Shown in pieces: positions 12,221 through 24,992 of a DNA stretch of 64,000 bases. The first letter of the stretch is position 1, and every line of letters begins with the position of its first letter. Where the stretch lies: assembly GCA_026120185.1 (NCBI GenBank), contig JANUWF010002200.1, positions 4,214,001 through 4,278,000 of the forward strand, given 5' to 3'. The DNA is from Voacanga thouarsii (lineage: Eukaryota; Streptophyta; Magnoliopsida; Gentianales; Apocynaceae). The position numbers and the translations under genes are program-made. Under the pieces are notes generated by a model that made no database searches, was not told the origin of the DNA, and saw only the letters and a list, made by a program, of their open reading frames with translations.

Positions 12221-13380
12221 ATCTTTTACTTATTCTCAAGCAAATTCTCAGAAAAATAAGTCCGTCAAGTAAAAAGCAATCTTCATCCATGTAAGATTTT
12301 TTACAACAGTGATTCTTATGAGAAATATATTCTTTTTCTTTTGAAATGAAAATTTAATTCAAGGTCACTTGACCATGCCAAACTCGTGTAAATGTATGTA
12401 TTGGAATAGATAAAACTAAGGCCCTCGAAGTGGATTAAACAAGTTTATACTCATTCAACATACTTCAGCTCAGCTCCTAAGTTAAGAATATAAAATAAGT
12501 GATTCATATAAGTAAGGAATAGTGGATGTATTTAAGTTCTATGACTTCCCAAAACTACTGTAATCTAAGTAGTATATGGAGGATTGATCCAATTGCTCAC
12601 TTTTGCACATAATGTAAATACGTAGTAGAGATATAAGTAATGATTTTTTAGCTTTTACATTACCCTCATTAAACATTCATTTTCTTTCTAGAGTAAGGTA
12701 ATGAAAATGCCTAGTGAAAATATAATTAATAAAATTTTCAAATTTTGTATTACCTTACTATACTCGTTCATTTTCTTACCCCAATCTATATTTATTAAAA
12801 CTCATACTTCGGACTAGTTGGTTTCCAAAATGCTACGTAAATTTTGATTGGTCGACATGATGCAGATGACCTAAATATAAAGATAGAAAAATTAGCTAAA
12901 TGTATATGCACATGTAATGATGCAAATAATTAGGTCTTTAATTAAGTGTATAATTATTCTACTATTTTACTCAAATCAATAGCCCCTACTATTGATTTGG
13001 AAAAACCCGTTTGAAATTTTCCTAGTGGACCGATATCCAAATTCCTTAAAAATGACCTTGAGTTTGCCCAATAAGCCACCCTTAAGTTCAATTGTAGGTA
13101 TCCAATACTAATTACATCAAATGTAATTACCAGATCATTGGATGATTAACATTTTTTAATCTTAAAATCTTTAAACTAACCCAATCTTGTCTCTAATTTT
13201 CTTTATGCTTGAGTTAGCCCAACTAGGATAAAGAAATTAGCTAAACCCAATCCATTAATCAGGAATTTAAAATTTCATAGCTCGAACATACTTGAAGTCA
13301 AGTAGGCTTGGGTTAGCTAAACAACTTGGTCTTAAAAAAGAGCTCTCGTTCTTACTATATTAATGGAAGGTGTTAGGTTT
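12221..13380 (-). other. Probable non-coding tail of the Ty3-type element, no gene seen
   Basis: It sits upstream (minus strand) of the polypurine tract, where such elements often have a long non-coding segment between RNase H and the 3' LTR. No pol domain or open frame is visible, so the right-hand boundary is arbitrary. Confidence 0.35.
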
Positions 13381-15095
13381 AATATTAATTGAGGGATTTA
13401 TTACATTAGTGGTCTCATACATGGCATGCATAATATCATCATATATACATGGCATAAAACATAATTTTATGGAACGGTTATGGACTTTTCCTAAATTAAT
13501 TTCTTCGAGCCATAAAGGAAATTAATATGGTCAACCATATGTGTTTATGTAAGATATAAGTAGAAGGTCTTACCCTCTCACCTCATTTTGGCCGCCATCT
13601 CCATTGTCTAATAAATAATTTTTCTAACTCTATCTAATCTATGTAATCTAATTATATTTATTTCCTAAATAAAGAAATCTCAAGTTACATTAGATGGGAG
13701 TTTAGATGAGAACAAAAATTACACAAAAATAACAGAGAAGGCATGACACACATACCCTATTTCATTAAAACCAAAACTGTAAATAATGCATGAAAAGATA
13801 TATTAGTCTTAGTCCATAACCTTCCACCATGCTAATATCATGCTCAAAACACATTAAGCAAAATAAAATAGAGCATACAATTCTAAAATCACTATTTTTG
13901 AAATAAAATCTAAAATCAGAATTTTAGAAAAGATATTAATTTCTAAAATTAAGTTTAGAAATTAGCAAAAGTTTCCAAAATCAAAATTTGGAAATTTCTA
14001 AATAAATATATATAAAAGATAAATTTTCAAAATCATTATTTTGAAAAAAATAAAATAGTTAGTCCCAAAATCAAATTTTGAGAAATTTTTTAGGTCCCAT
14101 TTTTTGAAAAAACGACGGTCTCACTAGCCGGTCAATAGGCCGCGGTCAAGAAGGCAGTGCCCCCCAAAAGGAAAATTGATTTTTTCATCCCTCATCCAAT
14201 GAGATTCTCCCTTCCAAATCACTATTTGGAAGATAAAATCTAAAATCTGAATTTTAGAAAAAAAATATATGAAAATATAAAATAAATTTATTTGAAATAT
14301 TAATTTCCAAAATCATTATTTTGGAAAATTATTTCTCTAGTCCCAAATCAAATTTTGGAAAAACACTTGGGTGATTTGTGGAAAAACTATTTTTGTGGGC
14401 CTTTATGGGAAAACCAGAAAAGCTGAAAACAAAAGGAAAAAAAAAATTTATAAAATGTGCCAAGCCCGCGCGGGCTTGGTATTACCTTGCCACAGCTTGG
14501 GCAGAACCAGCCGCGGCCAACCCAAGCCTGCCACAGCCAACCCAAGCCTGCCGCGGCTTAGGCAGGCATAAAAAACTGCCTAAGCCACGGCTGGTTTTTC
14601 CTCCACCGGTCACGATTTTGGCCCAGAGGTAATTTTTTTTTCTTTTGCAAACCTCTTTTTTTTCCCCCTCTATTCCTGTCGTCTTCTCTAGCTATTACAG
14701 AAGACAATTCCTCAATTAAATGCCAAAGAAAATAATATTGCAGACTTTGTTTTGCTTTCTAATAAATAGACACTCTATTTTAGAGATCAAAATCCGATCG
14801 AAGAACGTCTTCTTTATAGAAAGAAATATATAGAAACGTATTTTCTTTTCAGAAAGCTAACATGTAACCTTTTTAGAAAACAAATTTTCTAGAATCATCA
14901 TACTACTGTAACCATTATAGATATGCTATCCATCAATACAAAACCCCACAAAATCAAAGTTTTCAGAAATCCAGTGCATACAAGATACACAATGAAGACC
15001 CCAAGCAAAAATGTGAAACAGCTTTCACGGGAAAATAGAGACAAACATGAAACAATTTCATCATGCATGAAATATCCGTAAATCACATATAAGGG
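13381..15095 (-). other. Probable leader of the copia-type element C, no coding region
   Basis: On the minus strand this follows the primer site of the LTR at 15109-17400, so it is likely leader or internal sequence. It contains AT-rich text with repeated tttggaaa/tttccaaa motifs (about 13,880-14,370) and a GC-rich patch with repeated ccaagcctgcc units at 14,460-14,600. No gag or pol domain was recognised. Confidence 0.4.
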
Positions 15096-15108
15096 GTTCT
15101 GATACCAC
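15096..15108 (-). promoter_or_regulatory. Primer binding site of element C
   Basis: Directly after the LTR end (TTAACTAACA) the minus strand reads GTGGTATCAGAACC. This is a near match to the initiator-Met tRNA primer site TGGTATCAGAGC. Confidence 0.65.
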
Positions 15109-17400
15109 TGTTAGTTAACTCAGTCATGCAATCACTATTACATGGTGGAAATAAAACCGACAAAACCATCCCTAGGATCACTTATATGTGAATTACGAAT
15201 CAATAAAAATGTAGGGAATATACCTTCGGTGTCGTCACTGCAATTCAAAATTTTTTCTTCTTGGTGATGGCACGATCCAGCAAGCTTTTTATTGTTTGTT
15301 TGATCAGCCACTGCAAACCAAGAACAGGCTTGCCTCCAACAGTATCCACACGAGGAAAGAATCTCGAGAGCAGCCTTAATCCAGTGCTAGCAAGATGTGT
15401 GTGGCGGTTAGGGTTTTGGAGAAGAAGGAAATCATAGAAAAAACGTTTTTGTGTTTTGCAGTTTCTGTATATCATGAAAAAACCACACCAGAAATACGAC
15501 ATATGTATCTCATACACGTGTGTGCGTATTTCAGTTTCCTAAACAATTTAAGATTTAATAATTATGATTAAAACTCATAAATTTTTATAATTATGATTTG
15601 GCCCATAAATTATAACTATTTATAATTTGACCATAAAAACTTCTTCTTCTCACAATTAACCCTATAATGTTATTAAATAATATCTCAAGTTCTTAATCCT
15701 CTATTGTGTGTGACCTATTAGGTTTTCTGGTCTATTGGCAGCAAAGTATGAATTAATCCAAATATCTTTAGGGTTAATAATCCTTAATAATTAGAATTAA
15801 CTTAGAATTCTAAGTATGATCAATTTATTGATTCTTTAATTAATAAATCCATATTTAGTAGATCATGGGTGGCATCTAGTAGTACATCATGACCACCCAA
15901 AAATCTAGAAAGTCAAATGGCTTGACATGAACCTTTCAATAGCAAACATTAGTGCAATAAACTCATTTCACCATACAATATTTCCATCGGTTTGGAGTAT
16001 GGAATTAGTGCCAACTCCCTCAAAAATATTAATTAATTCTGACTCGAATATTTTAGTACTTGTTCCCAAAATCCATTACTCATCATGTATATTAATTGGA
16101 ATTATTTTCAATACACAGTCGTCTTGACTAAGGATTTCGTAAATAGTGATTCCTACAAGTAGCTATGAGATATTCGCTCTTACTATTAGGAGTGGTGAAT
16201 CCTTTATTGATCCTCTCAACTGCTTTTGTTTACTCCACGTTGTACACAATATCCATCCCACAAGCGGTCTTGTTAGGACTCCAGAGATTAGAATCAAAGT
16301 ACAATACTTAGCCAACAAAGTACCTTGGAGACTTCAAATCTAAGGATACTTGCATATTTGCTATGATGAGATTCTATCACTGACGCTAAATAATTATCCA
16401 TGTGATTATCTCATAACTAGGTAATCCAATGTAATTGTTCTAGTAACAAGTATTCATGTGTTAATTTTGAGTATCACAATACTCGCGGATAGGAGTGTTC
16501 TTTAGATTTTCGATTTTTATTTTTTTTCAAAGCCGAACTGAACCGAAATTTAAATAAAACTCACGATTCATTTTGGTTCAGTTCGATTTTAAACCGAATT
16601 TGAATGCCTCCTTTAGTAGATCCATTAACCTAATATAAGTTTAAGCCCAAATAAGTAAAGTTTAATATACATTACAATTCAAATCTAATATAAAATATAA
16701 TATAAATTAAAGTCCAAACATTTTAAAGATTTGAGTTAGACATTTTAGTAGAAAGTTATGATCATGAATGCAAATTGCAAAGTTGAAGATTTTAAACTCA
16801 ATTATTAATGGCTTTATTTTGAATAAAACCAAATCGAACTGAACTGAAATAATCAAACTCGAACAATTTTTTTTTTAAAAGAATCATAATTTATAAAATT
16901 AATTAATTACTTAATGAACAACATTTTAATATTAATTATATATTTTAAATTTTAAAATATAATTCAATTTTTAATTTTTTATTTTAGAAAATCGAAAACC
17001 GAACTGAATTGAATTTAATTAAAACCGAATTAAAAACCGAAATTAGAATTGGTTCAATTCGATTTTTCGGTTCAAACCGAATAATGAACACTCCTACTCA
17101 CGGATGTAAGAACTACCGTCTAATCGAATTAGGATGTATAACACGTGTTAGTCTTAACGCATTAATGATGTTCTATCTCATTAATATTATGACTAGTGAT
17201 AATTTAAGTATAAACAATAAGGACCTTACATTATGATCCCTATTATGATTTTCTTAACACAGTATTATACTTAGAACTTTATTTAATAGTTGTATTCACA
17301 CAAAAATATAAATAAACAAATTGAAAGATAAAAAATGTCTTGTATTATTAAATAAATATGTAATATACAAAATACATATGATTGTCTCTTGGGCATAACA
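15109..17400 (-). mobile_element. Copia-type LTR C with a nested MITE
   Basis: On the minus strand the LTR starts TGTTATGCCC at 17400 and ends ACTAACA at 15109, followed by the tRNA-Met primer site. Without the 607-bp MITE and its 8-bp duplication it is about 1,680 bp. Only the 5' LTR and leader are present. No 3' LTR or pol was found in the window. Confidence 0.7.
16490..17096. mobile_element. hAT-type MITE nested in LTR C
   Basis: The ends are inverted repeats TAGGAGTGTTC (16490-16500) and GAACACTCCTA (17086-17096). They are flanked by an 8-bp target duplication, ctcgcgga (16482-16489) and ctcacgga (17097-17104), with one mismatch. Eight-base duplications and TAGGRGTG ends are hallmarks of hAT transposons. 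Internal self-complementary runs of the ccgaactgaaccg type fit plant hAT MITEs. It encodes no protein. Confidence 0.85.
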
Positions 17401-18221
17401 CTAATAGGAGCCTTCCGCAACTTATATTATATATATACGGAGCGATTTGAACATACCTTTTTTTTCTTCTTCTTCTTTTTTTTTTTTTTTTTTTGGTCAT
17501 AGCATGCGTTTTTTTAGCTATCAATTATATTTGAACATAATTTTTTTTCTTTTTCTTTTTTTGGTCATAGGCTTGTGAGATTTATTCTACAAGGTAATAG
17601 ACAAATAGAGCAAGTTTGGAAAATACATTATTATCCTTAAAAGGAAAAAAGAAACTGGTTTTACTATTAGAAACTAAAAAAAAACATGTCTCTTGAATTA
17701 GTTAAAATAGTTGGTGTTAGAATTTTTACACTGATGTCTCGAATTCAAATTTCTCATAGAATATAAATATATGCGTATTTTTATAGCGACTGTGAGTTCA
17801 TTTATTAAAAATTTTAAAAAAATTGTATTAGTCTAAAGAAGCATTTCAACTGAATTTATGCTCATTGTGAGGGTGACAGGTTTGAGTATTTTGGAGGCTC
17901 CACTAACCCGATAGCAAGCTTTGGTAAGCCCGTAATCGTCATATCCGCGCCCGTCCGAAGAAGACATGATTCTTATAGCCGTTAGACTGCAGCTCCTCTT
18001 CATCCAATCGGACGGCTGGCAGTCATCAATTTCAAATTCTCTTGAAATCAAACGAAATCCCCACTTCGATTCTCTTCTCTTCTCTTCTTACCGTTCCGTC
18101 GATCCCCAAATCTCCCTCACTTTAACTCTCTGTCTGCGATTTCTCTTCGAGCTTTCATCTCTGCATTCTCTGCGCTTAATTCTTCTTCATCGTTTTCTGA
18201 GAATCGAGCTAAGTTTTTGTC
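17401..18221 (+). promoter_or_regulatory. Upstream region and 5' leader of the kinesin gene
   Basis: A duplicated segment with tttgaacat, a T-rich run and ggtcatag occurs at about 17,450-17,510 and 17,530-17,575. Downstream, a CT-rich tract (about 18,060-18,200) is typical of a plant 5' leader. No clear TATA box was fixed. The start codon at 18222 follows. Confidence 0.5.
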
Positions 18222-21200
18222 ATGGATGGTACTCTCTCTTTCCCCTTATCTCCTGTGTTTGTCTCTTGAATTTTAATATGTGAATCAGTGAAATTTATAC
18301 ATGAGATGGAAAATGTATATAATGTATAAACTAGTAGAAGCTCTGAAATGAATTGATATTCTTCAACAAAGGCGTGCAGTTCACGAATGCCAAAAGGTTC
18401 TATCGTATGTAAAATCTTTACATCCGAGTTCAAATTCTTTATTTATTTTTGTGTACTTTTTCGGATTTCAGAGCAAGCCCTAGAAACGCTATGCTACAAT
18501 TTTAATTGTGCTGTTACAGTCACTGATGATAACTTCAAGTGTTCGGTGATCCTTAATAACGGTCGGTGAATTTTCTTCTTAAGGAACAAGTCATTTTCTT
18601 TTTTCTTTTACAATAAATTTACTTATTTGTTTTAGCTTTTGAATTCGAGAGGTTTTCTGTCGTTATAAATCTAGTTATGGATTTGAAGTGAGTAATGACT
18701 TGGAAATCTTCCATTTTTGTTGCTTCAGATCAAAGCCTAGAAACTCCAAAGCATCTTACAGGTTCGATTTTCCCTTCTTTTAGTATCTCTTGTTCAGCTT
18801 TTGCGTTTGATTGAAATTGGGCATTTGAATTTTCGATACTCTTTTTTATTCTGTGTTCTGTGCCGAGTTTGCTTTCCAAGAAAATCAAGAAATGGAAAGG
18901 AATGCACAGCAAGATTTGGTATTTTTTATTAGGGAATATTGTCAGTTAAAATGTTTCAGAATTAGGCATGTTCTGGAATGGTTTTGCATCCTACTTAAGT
19001 AATGAAGCTATAGTTTTTGAAGGATGAATGTCGGTAGTATAGACAAGTTCACATCGTTGCATATAAGATTTAGAACCAAAATGTTTAAATGACAATGACA
19101 TTATGTGTAGGTACTTAGAAAGTTGAAAGCCAAAAAAAGGAAAATGGATTGTGAATTAGGTTGTATGTATTTATGACTTTACAGCTACACATTCATATAT
19201 AATGCCAGAGGAATTCTCGAGTTTGAATTATATTTTAATAGTGAGTTTTACAGCTTATAGGTTTCTTTTTCCTTTGATGTGTGAATAATTTTAACAATTT
19301 TGTGAATCATTTCAGAAAAAGTTGAGGCAGATAATGATTTAGTGGAAGAGAGTCAAGAATCTGTCGGTGACAGATCAAATGACACACAAGAAACATGTTC
19401 AGATCAAGGGCAGACTCTTCCAATATTGCAGAAAATTGGAGACCTGAGCCAAAAATTACAGGTATTTTCTTCGCAATTTCTAGATTCTTAATGGACCTGC
19501 ATAGTAATTTTGATGAAGATTTGTTTCCTCATTTTATTTTTATGATTTGAACCAGAACTTGAAGAAAGAACATGCAGTTCTGTGCGATGAAGTAAAGTGC
19601 ATTAAAGCAGATTCTTTTCCTGGGACTGAAATTTCTAATGCTCTTCAGAGCCTCAGTACGTAGCTTCTTGTATTGGCACCTGGTTTTGCCTCTCTAATAT
19701 ATTGTTGTAGTTATTGTACAAGTTTTATTTCCTTTTAATTGGTTAAATTCTTCCTTCGATACATATTAGGTGTGGAACATGAAGAGCTGAAAAAGAAGTA
19801 CCATGAAGAATGTGAGCTACTGAAGAAGAAATACCTTGAAGAATGCATTGAGAGAAAGAAGCTCTATAATGAAGTGATTGAGCTGAAAGGCAACATAAGG
19901 GTCTTCTGCAGATGTAGACCTTTGAATCAGGCTGAAATTTCGAATGGCTCAACTTCTGTAGTTGATTTTGATTCTTCCCAAGAAAATGAGCTTCAGATCA
20001 TTTGCTCTGACTCTTCAAGAAAGCAATTCAAATTTGATCATGTATTTAGGCCTGAGGACAACCAAGGTAACTTGGATATTCAGAACCTGTTTTTGTTGAT
20101 ATTTTCAAAGGAAAGAGCTCTTTGATGTTCTGTTGAGTGGTTGTTGCTATAATGAATTCCTTCATTGAACTATTTTTCCATTTTCCCCCATCAGAGGCAG
20201 TCTTTGCTCAGACTATGCCCATAGTGACATCTGTCTTAGATGGGTACAATGTGTGCATTTTTGCCTATGGGCAAACTGGAACTGGGAAGACATTCACCAT
20301 GGAAGGAACAGCAGAAAATAGAGGAGTTAATTATCGGACTTTGGAGGAACTTTTTAGACTTTCTAAGGAGAGGAACAGCTTTATGAAATACCATTTGTTT
20401 GTCAGCATGTTGGAGGTCTACAATGAAAAGATAAGAGATCTCCTTGTGGAGAGTTCCAATCATCCTGCTAAGAAGTAAGTTCTAAATCCTGTTTCTGATC
20501 ATTGGCTTCTTTCAAGTAATATGGTTGGACAATTAGGCTGCTACTACTTGAAGGATGACAAGATATGCTTGTTTATACCCCTGGCACATATAGTTTTCTT
20601 TTCCATCCAGTAAATGGAGATGAAAAGAATGTAATGAAATTGAATGTGAAAATGTCAGATGTAACTAAATCACATGCTCTCTTTTTAATCAAGAGCAGAA
20701 AATCTACTAATATTAATAAACTGTATCACAAGCCTCCAACCTTCATATTTTCCATGATCTCATTATCATCTTGAATTTACCTGGCGGAGGATAATTTTCA
20801 GTAGATTGCTCTGGCCTTTGTAGAAGTTAAGCCCTATTTCCTAAACTTAAAACAAGATCATCAAAATAAACGACGGAATATTTTTTTTTTTAGTTGTACC
20901 ATTATAAGAGACTAGTTGGTTTTCTGAACATTAGCTCAAGTTCTTTTATTGCTTACTTTAAATTCATGGCCTTGTGCTTATAATTTTAGGCTATTTTGGT
21001 ATAAACTATAGGTGTCATAACATTCAAGAAATTTATATCGGTGTTTGTAAACAATGAAATAGTTCAAAGGTGAACTGATCACATATTGTCATTAAAAGAG
21101 ACATTTTAATTGGTCTTGCAATCTAATTGGATGGAATCATGAGCAGAAGCAAATAAGATCCGTGTTCCCATGCAGATTACTAGAGTAAAACCCACTGTTG

Positions 21201-21343
21201 TGTCTTCCAGCATATAATTAATCATATTGCAACTGCAGGAGTATCTGATTCCTGTATCCAGATATGTCAGCAATTTAACAGAACATTCTTTTGCTTATTT
21301 TATTCATATCTTTTTCTTTCTCCCGCTGCCCCCACCCCCCCAC

Positions 21344-21374
<31 letters not shown>

Positions 21375-24058
21375 GGGTAGATGCTGACTTGAGCTTTAAG
21401 GGCTCCCAATAACTTGAAGTTTAGCTGGATGATTTTTCCCTCTCAACTAACTCTAAATCTTACTCCCTTTTCTACATTCTTGGAACGTGGTTATATGTTC
21501 TTGCCTCCCCTCTCCCCTTATCTGAAGAACTTAATTAGGCTTTTGTAGATTATTTACGTAATACCACTTTAGATTGAGCAGTTTGATTTTATGAATCCAA
21601 GTGCAGCAGAGATACTAACAGAAACTGAAGATTACATATCCAGCTCTCAATAAAAACATAGTCCATGAAACGTGTGACTGGAAAGGGATTAATTTAGTAA
21701 ACCATGACTTGCAGGTTGGAGATAAAGCAATCAGCAGAGGGAATTCAGGAAGTCCCAGGGCTTGTTGAAACTTCTGTTTACAGCACGGATGAGGTTTGGG
21801 AGCTCCTCAAGTCTGGTTGTCTAGCTAGATCTGTTGGATCCACAAATGCAAATGAACTTAGCAGTCGCTCCCACTGGTAAATTCAAAGTCTTTCTTCAGT
21901 GCTTTTATTTATTTATTTACTTATTCCCAACCAAGCTGTGAATGCTTTTCTTTGTTTATTCATGTCGGATGGTGGATTGACACAAATCCTCCAATCAAAG
22001 AGTGACAAGGATGGCAAGACCTTATTGGTTTTTTACTTTACCCTAATTAATAAATGACTTTGATTTGTAGCTTGGTTCGAGTGACTGTTGTTGGGGAGAA
22101 TTCAATAAATGGGCAGAGGACAAGGAGCCACCTTTGGCTGGTAGACTTAGCAGGAAGTGAACGTGTTGGAAGGATTGAAGTTGAAGGTGAAAGATTGAAG
22201 GAATCCCAGTTTATAAATAAATCCTTATCGGCTCTTGGAGATGTTATATCTGCTCTTGCTTCAAAGACAGCCCATATTCCCTACAGGCATCTCTCTCTAC
22301 CTATCTATGCATCCATTTACCTATCGATCTATATCTCTATATCCATCTACCTACCTATGCCTATCTGTCTATCTATCTATATATACAAGGAGCCATTATT
22401 TTGCTCTTGCTTTGCAAGATTAATTTTTTTTTTTTATATGTCTAGAATATTGCTGCATAACCTTGTTTCCCTCTTGCGTGTGAAGCAGGAACTCGAAGCT
22501 CACTCATATGCTGCAGAATTCTTTAGGTTAGCTTCTTTAGAGTATTTATTTTCCACTTCATCCTGTAAAAAGTGTATGTAATCACATACACTTATTTTCC
22601 ACTTCAATTGAAGCCACATTTATTGCTTTATGAAAAATTATAAAGGAGGAGAAAGAAAATGAGAATGCCAGTTACAATCAACTGAAAAATCAGTTGGGTG
22701 CCTCATACAAAAAGAAAATTGCTTTTTGACTTTTTTTTTTTTCTGAGGCGAGTAACTCTTGTGAAAATTTGAAATGTAGGAGGAGATTGCAAGACCCTGA
22801 TGTTTGTTCAGATTAGCCCGAACGCTGCAGATTTAGGAGAAACACTATGTTCGTTAAACTTTGCAAGCCGTGTCCGAGGAGTTGAGCATGGTCCTGCTCG
22901 GAAGCAGGCAGATACTACTGAACTGTTCAAGTACAAGCAACTGGTATGTAGCAGGAAATTCATAATTTTTTCAGAACCATTTCTTTAATACAAACTTTTG
23001 TATCTTAAATTTGGCAACTCAAATGTATGAACAGGCAGAGAAGGTTAAGCATGATGAGAAGGAAACAAAGAAATTGCAGGATAATTTGCAGTCTTTGCAA
23101 TTAAGGCTTTCAGCCAGGGAACATATTTGTAGAAATCTTCAAGAGAAGGTGAACTTTATGACTAGTCTTTTCTGTGTTGTAAAGGCAAATTCCAACTAGT
23201 AGATATCTTTTGCTTTCAAGTTTTTCTTCGGAAGCATAGTCCTAATTCTTATCAATGAATGAAAGAGTTCTTTCAAAATCTCAACAGGTTCGAGATCTTG
23301 AGAACCAATTAGCAGAGGAACGGAAGACACGTCTAAAGCAAGAAAGCAGAGCCTTAGCCAATTTGTCTACTCAGTCCTCAAGCATTCCATCTTTACGCCA
23401 ATCGCAGAGGATCACAACTGAGAAAAAACCACCATTGGTTCCATCAAAGCTGAGGTTACCACTTCGGGGAATTACCAATCTCATGCCCCCTCCATCCCCT
23501 ATTCCTTCTGCATACAAAACCAGAAACTCCATGATACCACTTCCAGCAAATAACAAAGAAAATATGTCAAGAACTTCAATAGCAGGAGCTAGGACAAAGG
23601 CAGTTTTGAAAGCAAGACGTGGATCTATTGCTGTTAGGCCTTCCTCAGCAGCATCAAATCAGGCAGCTATTCAGCCTAAGAGGCGCGCATCAATAGCAAC
23701 CCTTCGCCCTGATCCAAATGCAAATGTGACAACTCCTCTGAATAGGTCCAGTGCTCGATTGAGGACTGACCGTGTGATTGGTCGACAATCATTTGTGTGG
23801 GACCCACAAAGAGTATGGCGCACATCAAGAGTGCATTCTCCCCTCCCACAGCTGAAGGAAACATCTAGTGTGACTGTAGAGGAAACACCCGTTGGTCCAC
23901 GAAGAAGCAGCAAATTTATGGGAAGTCCTCCATCACAAGTAGGCTCATGGAAGCCTAAGCATCCAACAGTTGTTGCCCTGCAAAAGAAGCAGTTAGTTTG
24001 GAGTCCACTGAAGATGAAAGCCATGAAAAATAGCAGGAAATCGTTATTGTCCTCGTGA
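18222..24058 (+). CDS. Kinesin-14 family minus-end-type motor protein (KIN-14S/T-like)
   Basis: Thirteen coding exons give 805 aa in one frame: 18222-18228, 18472-18561, 18729-18761, 19316-19461, 19556-19655, 19770-20066, 20195-20474, 21715-21876, 22071-22286, 22489-22526, 22780-22943, 23035-23148 and 23288-24058. The first exon holds only ATGGATG. A short acidic N-terminus and coiled coil ([12 protein letters not shown]) lead into the kinesin-14 neck [11 protein letters not shown]. The motor has the P loop GQTGTGKT, switch I NELSSRSH, switch II DLAGSER and the microtubule-binding loop HIPYRNSKLTH. A second coiled coil and a basic, proline/serine-rich tail with NKEN follow. Family members are microtubule motors of the spindle, phragmoplast and cortical arrays. 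The intron after exon 9 uses a GC donor. Length fits Arabidopsis KIN-14S/T-type proteins; which ortholog is unsure. Confidence 0.93.
21329..21374 (+). repeat. Poly-C/poly-A tract in kinesin intron
   Basis: About 35 bases of nearly pure C (21329-21364, with A interruptions) pass directly into ten As. It lies in the intron between exons 7 and 8. Similar C(n)A(n) tracts occur at 38593-38627 and 63720-63743. Confidence 0.9.
22296..22387 (+). repeat. Imperfect CTAT/CATC tetranucleotide repeat
   Basis: Interrupted tetranucleotide units (ctac, ctat, catc, ctgt) fill the front of the kinesin intron that starts with the GC donor. Confidence 0.8.
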
Positions 24059-24894
24059 TCTCACAATTTCTAGACAATTGTGTATATTTCTTTGCTTATC
24101 ATCCCCCAACTCCCCACCCCCCGATTTAGAGATTCATTCATTCCCAGCGTATGCATCTTGCTTACTGGTATTGGTTGTTTCTTTTTTAACAGCAATCCTT
24201 CGTGCTTTGTATTTGTTTTTCATATTACAAGCTTATTCTTTTACTAGAATATTTGTAAGAGAAGATCTTGTCGTTTTTTTCCTTTCCTTATATTAACTGC
24301 TGCTAAACATTTAGTTGTTTTTTTTTTTTTTTGGGTTCCGTGCTCAACAACTGATAAGTCTTTTGGGTATGAACCCAAACAAGACCGAGACAAGGATGCT
24401 TATATCTTAACTGCTATTCATGCAAATTTTCTACTTGGAAAGGTTCTGTATAGTCAATTGCTATTCGTTCTAGGTTTTTGACATTTTTCTATCTCCAACC
24501 GAAGCAACCACGGATCTAGATAAGAGTGGTGTCTGTCCACCAAAATTTTTAGAAAATTTTTTTAAAAGTTAATATATATATATATATATAATTCTTATAT
24601 ATATATTTATCCTTTATTTTTTATTTTTTTATGATTTATCTTTTAAACTTAAATAATTAATTTTATTTTTAAAAGAACGACTTATAAATAATTACGACTG
24701 TCTCATGATTTTTTTAGCAAACATTCTACAATTCTTTGTAAATTTTGGTACTATGATAATTCTTTGACTGAGTTTTCTTAGTTATTTTTATAATAAAATT
24801 ACAGCTATTGGATATCCTTTCAAAAAAGGAAAAATTCTTTGGGTGATAAAAGATGATATTTGTGTTGTACATTCTCATATATGTTTGTCTTGAG

Positions 24895-24895
<1 letters not shown>
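24059..24895 (+). other. 3' flank of the kinesin gene and intergenic sequence
   Basis: This holds the presumed 3' UTR (T-rich, to about 24,300) and then AT-rich spacer. No gene was seen. Confidence 0.45.

Positions 24896-24988
<93 letters not shown>
24896..24988 (+). repeat. (CT)31 then (TA)15 compound microsatellite
   Basis: An uninterrupted CT run (24896-24957) changes directly into a TA run (to 24988). The repetitive reading frames on both strands here are artefacts of the repeat. Confidence 0.97.

Positions 24989-24992
<4 letters not shown>

Noticed and set aside
14371..14632. Two overlapping frames in the GC-rich patch
   Set aside because: They are composed of short repeated ccaagcctgcc units in a retroelement leader, with no domain and no family match.
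21227..21412. Proline-rich frame
   Set aside because: It is made by the poly-C tract inside a kinesin intron.
23671..24024. Minus-strand frames across the last kinesin exon
   Set aside because: They are shadows of the conserved plus-strand coding exon.
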